Shown here: one piece after another, positions 62,569 to 64,000 of the stretch
Layout: every line of letters starts with the position of its first letter
Numbering within the stretch: position 1 is the first letter of the stretch
Assembly: GCF_029433445.1 (NCBI RefSeq)
Contig: NZ_JAQTIC010000001.1
Location: 248,001 to 312,000, forward strand
Length of the DNA stretch: 64,000 bases
Direction of reading: 5' to 3'
DNA from: Lactobacillus sp. ESL0701
GTDB lineage: Bacteria > Bacillota > Bacilli > Lactobacillales > Lactobacillaceae
Translations under genes and position numbers: made by a program
Notes under the pieces: generated by a model
Databases searched by the model: none
Told to the model about the DNA's origin: nothing
What the model saw: only the letters and a program-made list of their open reading frames with translations

Positions 62569-63891
62569 TTAACCTAATGGATCCCAAACTGGTAAATCTT
62601 CGGCAATTGGGCCTTCTGCTAAAGCTAATTGCTCTGGTGTCAAGTACTTTTTGTGAACAGCAACTTCGTAAACATAGTCGTTAAACCAGTCATTGCTCAT
62701 TACAAAGTAGCCGTTCTTACCAACTTGATCGCCCCAAGAGTTTTCAACTTTCCAGCGGCGAACCTCGCCTTGATCTTCATCGACGCCAACAAAAGTCATG
62801 GCGTGTGAGAAGTTTGCTTCGCCAGTGCGCAGTCTATCAGCCTTACTCATCTTTAAGTCAACGTCAAAGAGATGGTTCATTTGGTAAAGTTCAGAGTCAA
62901 GGTAGCCCTTTGGCCGGTCTAATTCGTGCAATACATCGTTGCCAAACCATACAGCCTCACCATCTTTAAGCTGGCGAATGGTTGCAGTAGCCAAGTATTC
63001 CATTGGCACGTTGAGCAGCTTGATTTCACATAAGCCCGCAACATTGTTGTCAGCAGAAAAGCCGTATAGTTTGTTATATTCGTGGTTAGGTGAGTTGGTT
63101 AAAACAACATAATCATCTAAGTCAAGGTCGCCAAGATACTTTTGGTAGAAGGTTTGCGGGGTTAAATCCTTATCTAGATGATACTTCTTGTCATCATCGC
63201 GATATTCCAGATCAAATTTCTTAGGTGGTTCACCAATGGCAATTGCCGTCATTCGGTAGACTTCATTTAAGAACCGGTCTTGAGTTTGCGTAACTTCTTC
63301 ATCCTTGCCAGCTTGCTTTAATTGGCGCAAGACTAAGGCATCTTTGCGCAGCTTTTTGCCCAAAGCCATCTGCAAGGCATCGGTGTTATTGCTGTTAAAG
63401 CTTTCAGGCATTGCGTAACTAGGGACAACGCCGTACTTTTGCACTAGGGATGCGGCCAGCTGCCAGTGACCGCCGTCTTGACCAGCACTTGCCAGATACT
63501 TGCGGACAGTTCGCGAGTCAAGCGATTGGTCGGCAGTTGCAATAATATGGTTATAAAAAATATTGGCACGTTCAATTTTATCCCAGAAAAAATTATAACT
63601 TTGTGAGAAAGTAAAATCTTTAATATGATATTTTTTACCAAAGTAGTGACGTAGAACGTTGAGTGCCGCGAATTCCCAACAGCGTCCGGAATGCTTTTGC
63701 GCGGTAACTTGACCGACATCCAATTCTGTTGAAAAGACGCGGTTTAAGTCATTGCTGACCTTTTGTTCATTATATGAAGCCGCAAAAATTCCACTCTTTT
63801 GAGCAGCACGGGCAATGACCTGATTTTGGGGATCGTTGTTAAAGTCGGCAGAATACTTTGCCAATTCTTGGATTGAAAGTTGATGATTCAT
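62569..63891 (-). CDS. C1-type (bleomycin hydrolase family) peptidase, PepC/PepE/PepG-like, copy 2
   Basis: 440 aa. Cysteine C71 in KHSGRCWEFAALN, histidine in FSHAMTFVGVDED, asparagine in WKVENSWGDQVGKNG. Closely related to copy 1 along the whole length, including KYHIKDFTFSQSYNFFWDKIE, so a tandem duplication. AAAGGAG precedes the ATG. C-terminus EDLPVWDPLG matches copy 1's LPVWDTLA. Confidence 0.9.
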   Translation of the reverse strand: MNHQLSIQELAKYSADFNNDPQNQVIARAAQKSGIFAASYNEQKVSNDLNRVFSTELDVGQVTAQKHSGRCWEFAALNVLRHYFGKKYHIKDFTFSQSYNFFWDKIERANIFYNHIIATADQSLDSRTVRKYLASAGQDGGHWQLAASLVQKYGVVPSYAMPESFNSNNTDALQMALGKKLRKDALVLRQLKQAGKDEEVTQTQDRFLNEVYRMTAIAIGEPPKKFDLEYRDDDKKYHLDKDLTPQTFYQKYLGDLDLDDYVVLTNSPNHEYNKLYGFSADNNVAGLCEIKLLNVPMEYLATATIRQLKDGEAVWFGNDVLHELDRPKGYLDSELYQMNHLFDVDLKMSKADRLRTGEANFSHAMTFVGVDEDQGEVRRWKVENSWGDQVGKNGYFVMSNDWFNDYVYEVAVHKKYLTPEQLALAEGPIAEDLPVWDPLG

Positions 63892-63944
63892 TAGGTAATT
63901 CTCCTTTTTTAATTAATTATTAATAATTATTTTAGGACAAAATA

Positions 63945-63973
63945 AAAACGAGTTCAACAGCTGAACTCGTTTT
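63945..63973. terminator. Terminator of a gene beyond the right edge
   Basis: AAAACGAGTTCA pairs with TGAACTCGTTTT. The stem closely resembles that at 62530, suggesting that the terminator was duplicated with the peptidase gene and a third copy may lie outside. Confidence 0.8.
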
Positions 63974-64000
63974 AGAGAATTACGTGTATTGGCAACTTAT

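Overview
The window is AT-rich, low-GC Gram-positive DNA. It carries AAGGAG-type ribosome sites, many TTG starts, three SLAP/NlpC-type exported proteins, PepF and tandem C1-type peptidases, T-box and L-box control, and Gat-type PTS genes. This fits a Lactobacillus (sensu stricto) of the acidophilus/helveticus/crispatus kind. I cannot name the species from sequence alone. It looks like ordinary chromosome: no insertion sequences, prophage, CRISPR array or rRNA were seen.

Layout. 1-3357: PepF oligopeptidase (3' end cut by the window edge), a LytR-CpsA-Psr (LCP) protein and a small membrane protein. 3360-13283: a complete acetyl-route diaminopimelate/lysine pathway. Seven genes on the minus strand (lysA, dapD/H, dapL, dapA, dapB, an aminotransferase, asd) lie behind a lysine riboswitch, with lysC-dapF divergent and under a separate promoter. 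13284-18752: a hairpin-rich gap, an ABC-F protein, a TetR regulator overlapping a paralogue of the ribosomal GTPase LepA/EF4, a likely free-standing structured RNA, and a YvpB-like C39 protein. 18841-25033: multicopper oxidase, a protein with a histone-H1-like tail and its partner, membrane proteins and a short guanylate kinase. 25217-27682: three tandem NlpC/P60 cell-wall hydrolases. 27745-34446: HflX, then a ribulose-phosphate 4-epimerase with a complete galactitol-type PTS and its PRD regulator. 34663-42479: two MFS transporters, DegV, a cytosolic class A beta-lactamase-like hydrolase, an MFS/amidase/small-protein operon with a structured leader, PanE and a lone HicB-like protein. 42768-48182: aldose epimerase-like protein, then LCP, PlsY and a very large LTA-synthase-like enzyme. 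48230-51412: T-box plus tyrS, YbjQ, tRNA-Thr, HD hydrolase, Nudix. 51515-61091: three tandem BMP-family lipoproteins, a nucleoside-type ABC transporter, a nucleoside hydrolase and an MFS protein. 61160-63891: two tandem bleomycin-hydrolase-type peptidases.

How parts fit together. The lysine block makes both lysine and the diaminopimelate used in peptidoglycan; the riboswitch throttles the long arm while aspartokinase and epimerase escape it. The NlpC/P60 genes cut peptide stems, and one has a good match to a WalR box upstream. BMP/ABC/nucleoside hydrolase make a nucleoside salvage unit. The least explained items are the TetR-EF4 paralogue cassette, the RNA after it, the H1-tailed protein pair, and the amidase operon with a possible switching leader.
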